Made by a program: the position numbers and the translations under genes. Below, piece by piece: positions 1 to 10,152 of a stretch of 64,000 bases of DNA; position 1 is the stretch's first letter; each line of letters opens with the position of its first letter. The notes under the pieces were generated by a model. It did no database searches, had not been told where the DNA came from, and saw only the letters and a program-made list of their open reading frames with translations. The stretch is from Tetramitus jugosus (taxonomy: Eukaryota > Heterolobosea > Eutetramitea > Acrasida > Vahlkampfiidae). The stretch is from positions 62,001 to 126,000 of the forward strand of contig OW569359.1 of NCBI GenBank assembly GCA_937625935.1, written 5' to 3'.

Positions 1-223
1 TAATAACTCAACCAACATCTATTAATATTGTGGGATTACATTCTCTGGACTTGGAAAAGAGATCGTTAAACGGTTTCCTGTGCCCTCAATCAACACCAAA
101 TTCATCTGAGCACATTGATCTCTCATATTCCAACAGACATGGCACAGCTTTCTCATCAGGAAAGAGTTTGTATACGATGAACAATCAACCAATGTCCACT
201 TTACTAAAGTGTTTTTTATCCAA
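1..223. repeat. Duplicated 3' flank of F-box/SPRY gene
   Basis: No gene is seen here. From about 140 onward the sequence resembles about 2430-2512, the region 3' of the second F-box/SPRY copy: a shared stretch around TTTCTCATC, an AACCAATGT word, and a nearly identical block ending AAGTGTTTTTTAT just before each stop codon. The duplication that made the two minus-strand copies therefore included 3' UTR sequence. Confidence 0.5.
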
Positions 224-1234
224 CTAAACTTGAAGAGTGGATGGGTGCTTCGATCGGATGGACACTCTCTGACGACCAATAACGGAAATTGCAGGATAAT
301 ACACGATATCTTGTGTTGGAATGTCTGATATGGTCATGAAATACTTGTTGTTCTTGAAGAGATACATCTTTGCTGTGTTTGAATTGCTCAAATTCTTCAA
401 ATCGAATTTGATTGCAATCGAATCACCTGAACTGAACTTGAAACCTTCGCCATACAGAATTGATCTGTCATCGAGCTGAAAGGAGTGTTCTCTGTGAACA
501 GAATGTTCGCCAATGTTATAACTAATGCCTTGACTGCTGGAACCAATAATCTTGTCAGGCCCTGCTTCAGTGAATGGATACGTGCTTCTCTCGATCCCAA
601 CAAAAATTCGATAAAAATTGAAACTTCCATTGTCATGTTCATCCAGAATGTATTCCCAACCATGAATCACTCCCATCTCCAATTTTCTATTGGCTCTCAT
701 TGTGCCCCACTTGCTCACTCTTTCATACGATATTGTCCTGTCATTGTTGTGCATCTTAATGTCAGTATCCGGTGTTCGCGCATTGGCATCCCATTTGATC
801 AAATTTGAACGCACCAATTCACTCCACATGTTTGGTGGTGATGATGATGAGTCACCATCATCACTGGCATTAGACTGGTCTTGTTTGACTTGCAATTCTT
901 GCTTGAATGACTCGAGGGCGTCCTTGTTGTTAAGTCCCAGATGATTGGCCATCATTTTCCATACATGTTCATCTGCTTCAGCACTCCACACCAAGAATTC
1001 ACCGTGCTTGCAACTCAATGAGATTGAATAGAGGTCTTTCCCGCTCAAGAAGGTTAAAATGAACATTTGCAGATCACAGGACAACAATTCATAAATATTT
1101 TGGGTCAATTGTTCCTCATCAGCTGCTGCATCATGCAGTGGTTCTTCTTGTTGTGGTATCTCAAGAGAATCAATATTTGGGTTGCTTGTTGTGGTTGAAC
1201 TTGTTGGTAGAGGGATGATGTCGCTGTTGTTCAT
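224..1234 (-). CDS. F-box and SPRY domain protein, copy 1
   Basis: A 336-residue protein. After a low-complexity acidic start, residues about 42-95 form an F-box-like helix set (ELLSCDLQMFILTFLSGKDL, then a conserved SCKHGEFLVW). The C-terminal half, about 170-330, reads as a SPRY/B30.2 beta-sandwich, with GWEYILDE, FSSGDSIAIKFDL and a YYPAISVIGRQRVSI tail. By family knowledge such proteins act as substrate adaptors of SCF ubiquitin ligases, with SPRY as the binding module. Two close paralogues lie within 3.3 kb, and the last 100 or so residues are nearly identical among them, which suggests recent duplication or gene conversion. The start is the ATG at 1234; no intron is needed. F-box assignment is by pattern only. 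Confidence 0.75.
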   Translation of the reverse strand: MNNSDIIPLPTSSTTTSNPNIDSLEIPQQEEPLHDAAADEEQLTQNIYELLSCDLQMFILTFLSGKDLYSISLSCKHGEFLVWSAEADEHVWKMMANHLGLNNKDALESFKQELQVKQDQSNASDDGDSSSSPPNMWSELVRSNLIKWDANARTPDTDIKMHNNDRTISYERVSKWGTMRANRKLEMGVIHGWEYILDEHDNGSFNFYRIFVGIERSTYPFTEAGPDKIIGSSSQGISYNIGEHSVHREHSFQLDDRSILYGEGFKFSSGDSIAIKFDLKNLSNSNTAKMYLFKNNKYFMTISDIPTQDIVYYPAISVIGRQRVSIRSKHPSTLQV

Positions 1235-1255
1235 ATTCTATGTTGCTTTCTTTTT

Positions 1256-1540
1256 TCAGGGAATGTACCACTGAAAACTCCAACAAGCAGAGTGGTAAAA
1301 TTTGTTCGAGATGTGGCTGAAAAATCCTTCAAACAGCACTATCATTGTGTCTTGTGCTGGCTTTTCTTCGCTATCAACCTGCTGGTTCATTGGAACATGA
1401 TTGTTATCATCAGAAGGAGACTCGGCTCCTAGTGTAGGGAGAGGAGCTTGGCGCCCTAGTATTTTGAACTCGTTAGAAGATCGATTAATATCCAAAATCG
1501 TTCCTGAGCCATGTTGGGAAAGCAACTGCTCCACCTTCAT
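1256..1540 (-). CDS. Hypothetical small protein or orphan exon
   Basis: A 94-codon open frame starting MKVEQLLSQH and containing an acidic, Ser/Asp-rich stretch. It lies between the start of the first F-box gene and the rhodanese gene. Composition up to about residue 70 looks coding-like, but I recognise no domain. It ends 22 bases before the ATG of the F-box gene on the same strand, so it could be a separate gene, a leftover 5' exon, or chance. Nothing else supports it. Confidence 0.25.
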   Translation of the reverse strand: MKVEQLLSQHGSGTILDINRSSNEFKILGRQAPLPTLGAESPSDDNNHVPMNQQVDSEEKPAQDTMIVLFEGFFSHISNKFYHSACWSFQWYIP

Positions 1541-1876
1541 CCATCAAGCCATAAAACATGACACAGCTCGTCATCGTAATAAAGAGAAAACCAAAAGCAC
1601 AAGAAGAAAAAGGCCAAAACTCCTCCAAGATAACCAGCATGCGTCGTACCCAATGCAATTACCATCTGAGTACTCGTTGACCTGGCAGAACCTCACCCAA
1701 AGCAAACAACTCTGTAAATCGGAGAAACCCATTTTTGTTCCTCTGTGATAACGGTGACCTGCGGTAACGGTTGGAACTTTTTCACCATGTGCGCGGGTAT
1801 GAGCGGGATGACGTCGGAAAACAAAGCTCCAATAAAACCTTGGCCATTTTCCAAAACAACCATACTCAAAGCAACC

Positions 1877-2278
1877 ATGGCAGATACCACTACTGATCAG
1901 GCTCAACCAACAATTACCAACAAGGAAGAAATCCAAACCTTTATCGACAACCAAGAATCTGGTGGATATACTCTTCTTGATGTAAGAACTCCCCAGGAAG
2001 CGAACTCAAAGGAAAAGCCAATGTTACCTACGGCCCACAACGTGCCAATCACCGAACTGAATGAAGCTCTCGAAATGTCCAATGAAGATTTCAAGAAGAA
2101 GTACGGATTTGACAAACCTGAACCCAACACTGTTGTCATTACTTACTGCCAAGCAGGTGGTCGTGCTTCTCGTGCTGCCAATGCCTTGGTTCAAAAGCAG
2201 TACAAGAATGTATTGTGTTACGCTGGCAGCACAAATGATTGGTATGGATTTCCTGCAGATCATCACTTGAATGTATAG
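1877..2278 (+). CDS. Rhodanese-domain sulfurtransferase
   Basis: A single-domain rhodanese of 133 residues using the ATG at 1877 (MADTTTDQAQ). The frame is open further upstream, but that part is not domain-like. Residues about 15-130 hold the fold: a LLDVRTPQEAN motif near the start, then YCQAGGRASRAANAL, in which Cys91 is the predicted persulfide-carrying active-site cysteine, and a C-terminal CYAGSTNDWYG motif. The family moves sulfane sulfur to cyanide or thiol acceptors; the substrate here is unknown. No targeting peptide is obvious with this start. It is convergent with the second F-box gene. Confidence 0.85.
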   Translation: MADTTTDQAQPTITNKEEIQTFIDNQESGGYTLLDVRTPQEANSKEKPMLPTAHNVPITELNEALEMSNEDFKKKYGFDKPEPNTVVITYCQAGGRASRAANALVQKQYKNVLCYAGSTNDWYGFPADHHLNV

Positions 2279-2512
2279 TACACCACACACGCATGTAATC
2301 ACCATAGGGAACAAAGGTTCAAATAAACACTGTACTTGCAATTTATGCCAAATCCAACTCTTCAGCTGATCCCACAACAATCATAGATGTGGACTATCTC
2401 CACAAATCGGACGTTCGAGTCCAAAAGATTGGGCACCTTTCTCATCGACAGAGTTTTTGTACAACGTTCAATAATAAACCAATGTTAATTTAACTAAGTG
2501 TTTTTTATTCCA

Positions 2513-3481
2513 CTAAACTTGAAGAGTGGATGGGTGCTTCGATCGGATGGACACTCTCTGACGACCAATAACGGAAATGGCAGGATAATACACGATATCT
2601 TGTGTTGGAATGTCTGATATGGTCATGAAATACTTGTTGTTCTTGAAGAGATACATCTTTGCTGTGTTTGAATTGCTCAAATTCTTCAAATCGAATTTGA
2701 TTGCAATCGAATCACCTGAACTGAACTTGAAACCCTCATCAAACAGAATTGATCTGTCATCGAGCTGATAGGAGTGCTCTCTGTGAACAGAATGTTCGCC
2801 AATGTTATAACCAATGCCTTGACTGCTGTAGCCAATAATCTTGTCAGGCGCTGCTTCAGTGAATGCATACGTGCTTCTCTCTATTCCAACAAAAATTCGA
2901 TAAGTATTGAAACCTCCATTGTCATGTTCATCCAGAATGTATTCCCAACCATGAATCACTCCCATCTTCAATTTTCTATTGGCTCTTATTGTGTCCCACT
3001 TGCTCACTCTTTCACACGATATTGTCCTGTCATTGTTGTGCATCTTAATGTCAGTATCCGGTGTTCGCGTACTGGCATCCCATTTGATCAAATTTGAACG
3101 CACCAACTCTCTCCACATGTTTGGTGGTGATGATGATGAGTCACCAACATCAACCTGGTCTTGTCTGCCTTGCAATTCTTGCTTGAATGACTGGATGGTG
3201 TACTCGTTGTCAAGTCCCAGATGACTGGCCATCATTTTCCACACATATCCATCTGCTTCAGCACTCCACACCAAGAATTCACCATGTTTGCAGCTCAATG
3301 AGATTGGATAGAGGTCTTTCATGCACAAGAAGGTTAAAATGAACATTTGCAGATCACAGGACAACAACTCAAATATGTTATGGGTCAATAATTCCTCATC
3401 AGCCGAGGCATCCAGTGGTTCTTGTTGTTGTGAGATCGGTAATGATAATTCAACAACCTCATGAGAATCAGATGAGTCCAT
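2513..3481 (-). CDS. F-box and SPRY domain protein, copy 2
   Basis: A 322-residue paralogue of the gene at 224-1234, with the same F-box-like part (LLSCDLQMFILTFLCMKDLY, residues about 35-85) and the same SPRY half. The C-terminal 110 residues match copy 1 almost exactly, while the N-terminal 35 residues and the linker around residues 100-130 differ. It is divergent from the third copy, whose ATG lies 103 bp away, so the two probably share a promoter region. Role inferred from family: adaptor for a Cullin-RING ligase. Confidence 0.75.
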   Translation of the reverse strand: MDSSDSHEVVELSLPISQQQEPLDASADEELLTHNIFELLSCDLQMFILTFLCMKDLYPISLSCKHGEFLVWSAEADGYVWKMMASHLGLDNEYTIQSFKQELQGRQDQVDVGDSSSSPPNMWRELVRSNLIKWDASTRTPDTDIKMHNNDRTISCERVSKWDTIRANRKLKMGVIHGWEYILDEHDNGGFNTYRIFVGIERSTYAFTEAAPDKIIGYSSQGIGYNIGEHSVHREHSYQLDDRSILFDEGFKFSSGDSIAIKFDLKNLSNSNTAKMYLFKNNKYFMTISDIPTQDIVYYPAISVIGRQRVSIRSKHPSTLQV

Positions 3482-3584
3482 AGTATGTGTTCGTGACCTA
3501 GTGTTGTTTTTTTTGGTGTTTTGGAACTCTTTTTGAAATGACGTTTTGTCAAGTTCCTGGAAGTCGCGAAATAAAAAAGAAACA

Positions 3585-4475
3585 ATGGCTCATCCAAAGC
3601 AACAACAAGAGGTAGATGTATTGACCCAAAACATATTTGAATTGTTGTCCTGCGACTTGCAAATGTCCATTCTAACATTCTTGTGCATGAAAGACCTCTA
3701 TCCAATCTCATTGAGCTGCAAACATGGGGAATTCTTGGTGTGGAGTGCTGAAGCAGATGGATATGTGTGGAAAATGATGGCCAGTCATCTGGGACTCAAC
3801 AATGGAGAGAGAGAAGAATCAACTTTGTCTGGTGTCGACAAAACACCACCACCACCAAACAAATGGAGAGAATTGGTGCGTTCCAACTTGATGAAATGGG
3901 ATGCCAATACGCGAACATCATTGAATCAAATCAAGATGCACAACAATGACAGGACAATATCGTGTGAAAGAGTGAACAAGTGGTACACAATTCTAGCCAA
4001 TAGAAATCTTGACAAGGGAGTGGTTCATGGTTGGGAATACATTCTGGATGAATATGATGATAGTATTGGCAATTCCTATCGCATTTTCGTTGGGATAGAG
4101 AGAAGATTGGCATTCACTGGAGCAGCGCCTGACAAGATTATTGGCTACAGCAGTCAAGGCATTAGTTATAACATTGGCGAACATTCTGTTCACAGAGAAC
4201 ACTCCTATCAGCTCGATGACAGATCAATTCTGTTTGACGAAGGTTTCAAGTTCAGTTCAGGTGATTCGATTGCAATCAAATTCGATTTGAAGAATTTGAG
4301 CAATTCAAACACAGCAAAGATGTATCTCTTCAAGAACAACAAGTATTTCATGACCATATCAGACATTCCAACACAAGATATCGTGTATTATCCTGCCATT
4401 TCTTTAATCAATCGTCAGAGAGTATCCATTCGAATGAGATACCCATCCACTCTTGACATTGAGAACCAAGTTTAG
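3585..4475 (+). CDS. F-box and SPRY domain protein, copy 3
   Basis: A 296-residue paralogue on the opposite strand. The ATG at 3585 (MAHPKQQQEVD) is chosen because the further upstream part of the frame has no ATG. F-box-like residues about 15-65 (LLSCDLQMSILTFLCMKDLY) are followed by a shorter linker and a SPRY-like half. The block from about 4140 to 4420 nearly matches copies 1 and 2 as an inverted repeat. The last residues (STLDIENQV) differ from the STLQV end of the other copies. Confidence 0.75.
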   Translation: MAHPKQQQEVDVLTQNIFELLSCDLQMSILTFLCMKDLYPISLSCKHGEFLVWSAEADGYVWKMMASHLGLNNGEREESTLSGVDKTPPPPNKWRELVRSNLMKWDANTRTSLNQIKMHNNDRTISCERVNKWYTILANRNLDKGVVHGWEYILDEYDDSIGNSYRIFVGIERRLAFTGAAPDKIIGYSSQGISYNIGEHSVHREHSYQLDDRSILFDEGFKFSSGDSIAIKFDLKNLSNSNTAKMYLFKNNKYFMTISDIPTQDIVYYPAISLINRQRVSIRMRYPSTLDIENQV

Positions 4476-4823
4476 TCGCATAAAAAGAAATTTAGTAAGT
4501 GGGACATGGGTTGATTGTTCGTTGGATCAAAAGTTTCCCTTAATTTTCAGAATAGTAATTGATTCTCATTGATCGTGCAATCTTCCAAAACAACACCGTC
4601 AATGACTAACCATCTTTTCGTAAAAAGAACTGGACAACTCGGAGAAAACTGGCTCTTCCAAAAAAGTCTGAACCTATGCCATAACTACGTCGGAGATATA
4701 TATTTTCGAAGGATGTCCATCCTTCAAAATCTGAACAAAGTTTCCGGTCTGAGGGTAAGTGGATATGAGCTTGCAGGATTTTCTAAAAGTTGAAGGCTAT
4801 CCTCAAGAGAAAGCAAAACAAAC
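4476..4823. other. Intergenic, no gene seen
   Basis: About 350 bases between copy 3 of the F-box family and the transglutaminase-like gene. A short frame at 4569-4793 has no recognisable features. The stretch probably holds the 3' end of one gene and the promoter of the next. Confidence 0.4.
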
Positions 4824-5408
4824 ATGAGTGACTCCACATACACAAGGTACATCGATTTTAACTCTATTCCCCCCCTCATTCAACATTCTGGAACCGCAAA
4901 CTCCGTTGCTCACCAAAGTCAACTCTATGTGGTGAGCAACATCAAGTATGAGAGAGATGATGTTCAGTTTCGTCTCAAGGAGAAGTACCTGAAGGCCAGT
5001 GAAACACTGAGAACAAGGAAAGGAGATTGTGAGGATGGTGCCATCCTAATGGCTGCTATTATGCGCAAGAATGGAATTCCAGCTGATAGAGTTAGAGTAG
5101 TAGCTGGAGATGTTACTGGTGCAGGTCATGCCTACTGTATTTTTCTGGCTGACAGAGCAGATGGCAGTCAGCAATGGGAAATTCATGACTGGTGCTACTA
5201 TCCAGATCCAAAAACTACAACTGGAAAGAAGACGGTATGGCAAGAAAAGGGAGTTGGGCAGTACAAAAAACCTTGGTTTTGGTTCAACGACAAAGAGTTC
5301 CACTCCTACAACAACATCAACCATAATCCTCAATCAGTTGATGGCTCTGGAGCTGAGGATAAATACCCACTCACACTGACTCCCAATGGATGGAAATATA
5401 GAAAGTAA
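4824..5408 (+). CDS. Transglutaminase-like cysteine protease-fold protein
   Basis: A 194-residue protein with the transglutaminase-core signature. Cys69 sits in RKGDCEDGAILMAAI, followed by a GHAYCIF motif with the likely catalytic His and by WEIHDWCYYPDP, which supplies an acidic third position. This arrangement is seen in papain-like transglutaminase-superfamily proteins of bacteria and protists that act as peptidases or peptide cross-linkers; the substrate cannot be told. No signal peptide is seen, so a cytosolic location is likely. The start is the first ATG. The close match to bacterial-type TG-core proteins could reflect old transfer, but this is not testable here. Confidence 0.7.
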   Translation: MSDSTYTRYIDFNSIPPLIQHSGTANSVAHQSQLYVVSNIKYERDDVQFRLKEKYLKASETLRTRKGDCEDGAILMAAIMRKNGIPADRVRVVAGDVTGAGHAYCIFLADRADGSQQWEIHDWCYYPDPKTTTGKKTVWQEKGVGQYKKPWFWFNDKEFHSYNNINHNPQSVDGSGAEDKYPLTLTPNGWKYRK

Positions 5409-5512
5409 GACCTCTGAGGTAGGACATGAATCAAAATAAAATAATCTATTGCACATAAGAACTTCTCATTGTTCCTCATTTCGGAATGGTTAATTTGGGT
5501 GCAGTTTGGTTC

Positions 5513-6414
5513 TTAGAAAATGGTACGATCGTGCCGAGATTGCACCACACGATCAATGAGATGCCTCTGTGGTCCCAATGCACTCTGTACGATATATTCA
5601 GCATTAGGTCGATCATTTTGTACTATTCGTTGTTTGGCAGTTTCACTGTCCATTCCTGTTCTCATATGACGACGATGAACTCGCTCCATGGCTTCATCCA
5701 GATCAATCTCTATATACCACAGCTCATCAAAGCAATCCGTGCAGCTCTTCCATTTCCAAAACACTTGGGACTCGTCATCATCTCCACTGCAATCACCGAG
5801 ACAAAGGTAATTTCCCTCAGCTAAAATGAGTCTCACGTTCGAGTCAATCTCAATATCATGTTCTACAGGGTCACCAGCAGCATGATCAAACGAAGGAACA
5901 CGAACACTGTTCTTGAATGCCTCCGCTCTCACCTCACGCAACACTTGACACCACTTTTCACTGTTGAACGTGTAGGGAGAGCCTCGACGAGCAAACGCCA
6001 TCGTAGAATCGGAAAATTGCATCAATTCAGACTTGTAGTAATGAAAACCGTCCATTGGTAGCATTTGACAAAAGGAGAATAAACTACCCATTTCTTCTTC
6101 TTTGGCAACAACAGCAGAAGAGGAAGAAGACGACATCATTGCCTTATTAATCATGGTAACCAACTTTTCAACAGTACTTGTCTTTTATTCACAAAGCAAA
6201 AAGACAGATAACAAAGATGAAACAACCATAACACAAGATTGCAAACTTTAGCAAACAAGCAAAAGAACCAACAGAAACAACAGTAAATCAGTACCTTGCC
6301 ACTTCCAGGAGAACCACAAATGCCAATCACCAATCTTCTCTGGACATTGTTTGAAATATCATCCGAAATCAATGAGATGAGATAATCTGCCAACTCCTGA
6401 TACACGTTCTCCAT
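5513..6414 (-). CDS. P-loop nucleoside/sugar kinase-like protein (two exons)
   Basis: Exon 1 is 6414-6295 and exon 2 is 6181-5513, with a 113-nt GT-AG intron. This splice restores a full Walker A (GICGSPGSGKTS) split by the intron, giving 262 residues. Downstream MLPMDGFHYYKSEL is the substrate-side DGFH motif of the uridine kinase/phosphoribulokinase/pantothenate kinase superfamily, and LAEGNYLCLGD resembles its Walker B region. DEAMERVHRRHMRTGMDSETAKQRI is a lid-like Arg-rich segment, similar to yeast YFH7-type and fructose-kinase-like P-loop proteins. Function: ATP-dependent phosphorylation of a small metabolite, substrate unknown. Confidence 0.75.
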
Positions 6415-6607
6415 GATCGGCTTTTGTTGTTCAAAAACCAAAAACCAACAAACAAAAACTTGAACTTGTATTTCTACTCCAATTCTTGGCGCGAAATCTC
6501 CAATTGGAAACGACAGGGGGAAAAATCAAAAACAAAAGCCAAAAAGCTTTCACAACACTCACACGTGAACAACCACAGTAACAACAACAACAACACCAAT
6601 AAAAACC

Positions 6608-7858
6608 ATGTCATCAGAAAGACAAGGTCTCCTCAAATCCTTTTACATGTCAGACACAGACACCTCCCACAACAACACCACCACCTCTACTCTACAAAAA
6701 AGAGACCTCTATCTCAGTCAACAATACGACAAGGAAACAAAGCTCTCTCACATGTATCACTTGTGTCATCCCAGAACTCATCTCACACTGCTTGGTTTCA
6801 TCCTAGTGACCATTGTTTTTGTCATCTTTTCCATTGCACTCATCTGTAATTGGACTCATGTTCAAAACACGTTTATTCCATACAAGTATACTAGCTCTGG
6901 TATTCCACAAGTTGCTACATGGTTTACTCCACTTTGTCTATGCGTGTTCTTGTTGATTCACATGTGGACGGTTCTTGGTCCTGTTCAATCACTCTGTTTT
7001 TTGATTGTTTCTGTGGTGGGAAGCTTTGGAATGAACGAATTGTTGCAGATTCGGTTTCATGAAATTGCAAGAGTGACAAATATGGGTATTGTTGGTGAAT
7101 TGAGTCATTTTGGTGGTGGTGGTGCAATGAGAGAGAGTCATGTGAGTGAAGCATCATTGAACAAGGGCATGTTTGCAGTGACACAGGGACTCGTGCTCTA
7201 TTTGGCTCATTGCATGTCTGATACGATCATCTATGGTAGAATGTCAAAGCACAGAATGGATGAGAGTGATGGTAGAAGGCTCATGAGACCTCAATTGTTG
7301 TTCTTGCCCATTTTTGGAGGATTGATCGCATTCTGTATCGATGAAATTCTGTTTGGTCCCATGATGTACAATGGTGGAATCGTGTCATTTGATTTTTTGA
7401 ATCCAAAGGGATCTCGTGCGTCCTATTTTGGTATGACACTGTGGTATTTTGTGTTGGCGTCAGTGTTGAGAGTGGCGCTGTTGGCAGTGTATCTGTTGGC
7501 AGAGTTGGTACTGGATTGGTGCCTTGTTCTAGTGAGTCAAAAGTTGAATGAAGATCCGGATCAGACGAGATTTGGTGCCAATTTGATCTATAGTTTCTTT
7601 AGGCCTGCATACAGTCTCTATCGGATCAATGTGGAATGGATTGGCACGTTGGTCAACATTGGTCGCTTCTTGTTTGTCTATGTGTTCTTGTGGACGATTT
7701 GGATCTGTCTCGGTGTCATGTTCTCCACGGTTGTTGACCCATTTATATTGAGAGTCATTGGAACGATTGTGTTTGGTGGTGTCGGTATCTTGTCTGTTGC
7801 TGCCGTGTTCCGATTGGGCAGAGGAAAGGACGAAGAACCATTCAGAATCATCAACTAA
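6608..7858 (+). CDS. Multi-pass membrane protein, unknown function
   Basis: A 416-residue protein with a polar, Thr-rich cytosolic-looking start and about seven or eight hydrophobic segments (around residues 60-85, 100-120, 125-145, 195-215, 235-255, 270-310, 350-375, 385-405). I do not recognise a family. Short polar loops carry conserved-looking motifs such as NELLQIRFHEIAR and FCIDEILFGPMM. The C-terminus (RLGRGKDEEPFRIIN) is charged and probably cytosolic. Its start is about 190 bp from the start of the divergent kinase gene. Confidence 0.65.
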   Translation: MSSERQGLLKSFYMSDTDTSHNNTTTSTLQKRDLYLSQQYDKETKLSHMYHLCHPRTHLTLLGFILVTIVFVIFSIALICNWTHVQNTFIPYKYTSSGIPQVATWFTPLCLCVFLLIHMWTVLGPVQSLCFLIVSVVGSFGMNELLQIRFHEIARVTNMGIVGELSHFGGGGAMRESHVSEASLNKGMFAVTQGLVLYLAHCMSDTIIYGRMSKHRMDESDGRRLMRPQLLFLPIFGGLIAFCIDEILFGPMMYNGGIVSFDFLNPKGSRASYFGMTLWYFVLASVLRVALLAVYLLAELVLDWCLVLVSQKLNEDPDQTRFGANLIYSFFRPAYSLYRINVEWIGTLVNIGRFLFVYVFLWTIWICLGVMFSTVVDPFILRVIGTIVFGGVGILSVAAVFRLGRGKDEEPFRIIN

Positions 7859-7959
7859 ACAATCATGGTTACCTAAACTTAACTTATATTAACAATAATA
7901 CATAGTGCTTTTGTTATTATTCATCTGATCATTGACTATTCAGCGTTTTTTATTTCTTT

Positions 7960-10152
7960 TTAGTATTGACTTTCTTCACCGTCTCTCACACTTGGCAACT
8001 TCATGAGTTCTCTCATGAACATGGTAGCATAAGTGGACGATGGAAGAGTGAAACCAATGACAAGTGAGGTAAACTTGCCTGTGGTTGATTCTTCATCTAG
8101 CTTGAAATTCTTCAACTTTTCAGCATCAGTCACCAACAACTTCTGATCAAAGTTATCATGATGAACAATCTTCCATGTGACGTCTTGTGCCTTGGCAACC
8201 ATGTGACGATATGCACCATAGGATCCATTCTCTTCTTGATATCTCGTGAAATGATACTTTTCAATTCCGTCTTGTTTCATGAAATTGAAATAAGCATCTT
8301 CACCAAATTCATGCTGTGGATAGATGACTGATCCACCAGGAACCGTCATCACAACATCAAAGATGGTATAGTTTGGCAAATCTTCTTCGGTCAGTACCTT
8401 TGGTTCACCACGCTTCTTTGGTGCCAAAGAACTTTCGTCCTCTGCGCTGGCTGTTGTTGCGTCAGAGGAAGAAGCAGCGGCATCAGCTGGTTGCTCTTCC
8501 TCGACAATTGCGTCTTCCATGTTTGGTTGATCATCTTCTGCAAAGTCAGCATCACTGGCATCCATTAACACCAAATCACCAACAATGGGCTTATAACCAT
8601 ACTTGCGCACTCTTTCGCTCACCATGTGATTCCACACGTTGCTCTGGTACGCATGAATGAACATTGTCTTCAAATTCCTTGGCAATTTACCAAATGCAGA
8701 TGAATGATCCGTCACAGTGGACTTGGCATATCCAGTCAACAGTGCCTTCTCAATCGCCGAGTTTGTGAAACTCAATTTTTGCAATGCAGCGTTTGCGTCC
8801 TTGTCCACATAGAACTGATCAATCACTTCCTTGAGTCGATAGTTTCTGGAGCAACGAGATCGAAGCAACCTTGTCACCACTTGCTCCCAATCATTCTTCA
8901 ACACGTACTGTCCCAGTAAATGTGTTGGATTATCTGTCATGCCAAATCTCTGCATGCCAAAGTAGTTTATGAAACCAGTTTGTTGAATGGTTTCGACAGC
9001 CTTGGTGATGCTAGCGTCATCCACTTGATCATCTTGTTGAACGACTTTTCGAATCGCTAGATTGAATCGATTGCCTCTCAATTGACCCAACAGGAGCCTA
9101 TGATTGACAAACTTGTAGTTACCAACTTGAATACCACTGTGTGGAATCGAGTTCATGATTGACACCTTTTCTGGTGTGACCTTGAACGCTGTTACGAGTT
9201 GAGCAGTCACACCTCGCTTGTCCTTTGTTCCTGCCCATGTGAACAAGTTTGGTTTGACGCGAATGTGCTTTGCAATCGTGGACATTGCATTCGTCGTGTC
9301 ATAGTTCTCCTTGTAGAGGACAAACTGGAGAAAACTGGGTCGATCTCTTGGCCATGCGACACATCTAGGATCAAACAAGCTTCCACCAGAAACAGCAGCA
9401 CCACCATCTCTGTCACCACCTCTACTCTTTCCCTTTCTTCCCTTTTTTTTATTCTTCTTTGCATCTCTGCTGTTGCTCACATTGTTCAACAACAAATTCT
9501 TCAATCGATCATTTGTAAAATGATAACGCAATCGGACACAAGTTCCTCCGCCTTGTTTCTCCGACGGTGTGGTATCAGAAATGAGCACGTGACCAAAATG
9601 CGTTCGAATGACTTCGTGCATCCTCGTTCGCTTATTCTTATCCGTCTCCGCATCCAACACCAACGATGGAATATCTCCGACTGAAACCGTAGTTTGATTT
9701 TTCCCGCCAGTTTCTCCGCCTCCGCTCAACAAAGAAAGCAAATGTGCTTCCGATTCGGAATGGCGCTTCAAAAACGCTTCAAACTCCTCTGTTTTCGGTC
9801 CCTCTGCAATCAACTGTTCTTCGACAATCAATTTCAACCCTTGTTGCTCATTCTCTTGCTTCTCCTGCTCCGACAGAGCCTTTGCTTCCATTTTCATCTC
9901 ATCTGGAATGTGTTTCGATGTCAAATGAACCACGTGACCATCCATATCCACTTCATTGACCAAAAAATCAGCCACCTTGTGTTTCAATAGACCATAGAAT
10001 GGAGGAACTATTTCACGTGAGGATATGTACTCTGTGATACCGACACTTGATTCGACTTGACTTGAACTGGAAAAGTTGATGGGTGCTTGATTGAGTCTGA
10101 TTCTCTTGTTGTTGTTTTCTTCTTCTTCTTCTTCTCGAGATGTTCTCTTCAT
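7960..10152 (-). CDS. PUS7: tRNA pseudouridine synthase, TruD/PUS7 family
   Basis: A 730-residue protein starting at the ATG at 10152 (MKRTSREEEEE). The frame extends 22 codons upstream but only from a GTG. Catalytic Asp311 lies in TWAGTKDKRGVTAQ, the hallmark of TruD enzymes. FINYFGMQRFG and the KLPRNLKTMFIHAYQSNVWNH segment are further family motifs, and the end (SLVIGFTLPSSTYATMFMRELMK) is the typical TruD C-terminus. Insertions include a Lys-rich patch near residues 230-245 (KKNKKKGRKGKSRGG), likely nuclear targeting, and an acidic Ala/Ser-rich loop around 545-590. Family role: conversion of U to pseudouridine in tRNA, snRNA and mRNA. Confidence 0.93.
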   Translation of the reverse strand: MKRTSREEEEEENNNKRIRLNQAPINFSSSSQVESSVGITEYISSREIVPPFYGLLKHKVADFLVNEVDMDGHVVHLTSKHIPDEMKMEAKALSEQEKQENEQQGLKLIVEEQLIAEGPKTEEFEAFLKRHSESEAHLLSLLSGGGETGGKNQTTVSVGDIPSLVLDAETDKNKRTRMHEVIRTHFGHVLISDTTPSEKQGGGTCVRLRYHFTNDRLKNLLLNNVSNSRDAKKNKKKGRKGKSRGGDRDGGAAVSGGSLFDPRCVAWPRDRPSFLQFVLYKENYDTTNAMSTIAKHIRVKPNLFTWAGTKDKRGVTAQLVTAFKVTPEKVSIMNSIPHSGIQVGNYKFVNHRLLLGQLRGNRFNLAIRKVVQQDDQVDDASITKAVETIQQTGFINYFGMQRFGMTDNPTHLLGQYVLKNDWEQVVTRLLRSRCSRNYRLKEVIDQFYVDKDANAALQKLSFTNSAIEKALLTGYAKSTVTDHSSAFGKLPRNLKTMFIHAYQSNVWNHMVSERVRKYGYKPIVGDLVLMDASDADFAEDDQPNMEDAIVEEEQPADAAASSSDATTASAEDESSLAPKKRGEPKVLTEEDLPNYTIFDVVMTVPGGSVIYPQHEFGEDAYFNFMKQDGIEKYHFTRYQEENGSYGAYRHMVAKAQDVTWKIVHHDNFDQKLLVTDAEKLKNFKLDEESTTGKFTSLVIGFTLPSSTYATMFMRELMKLPSVRDGEESQY

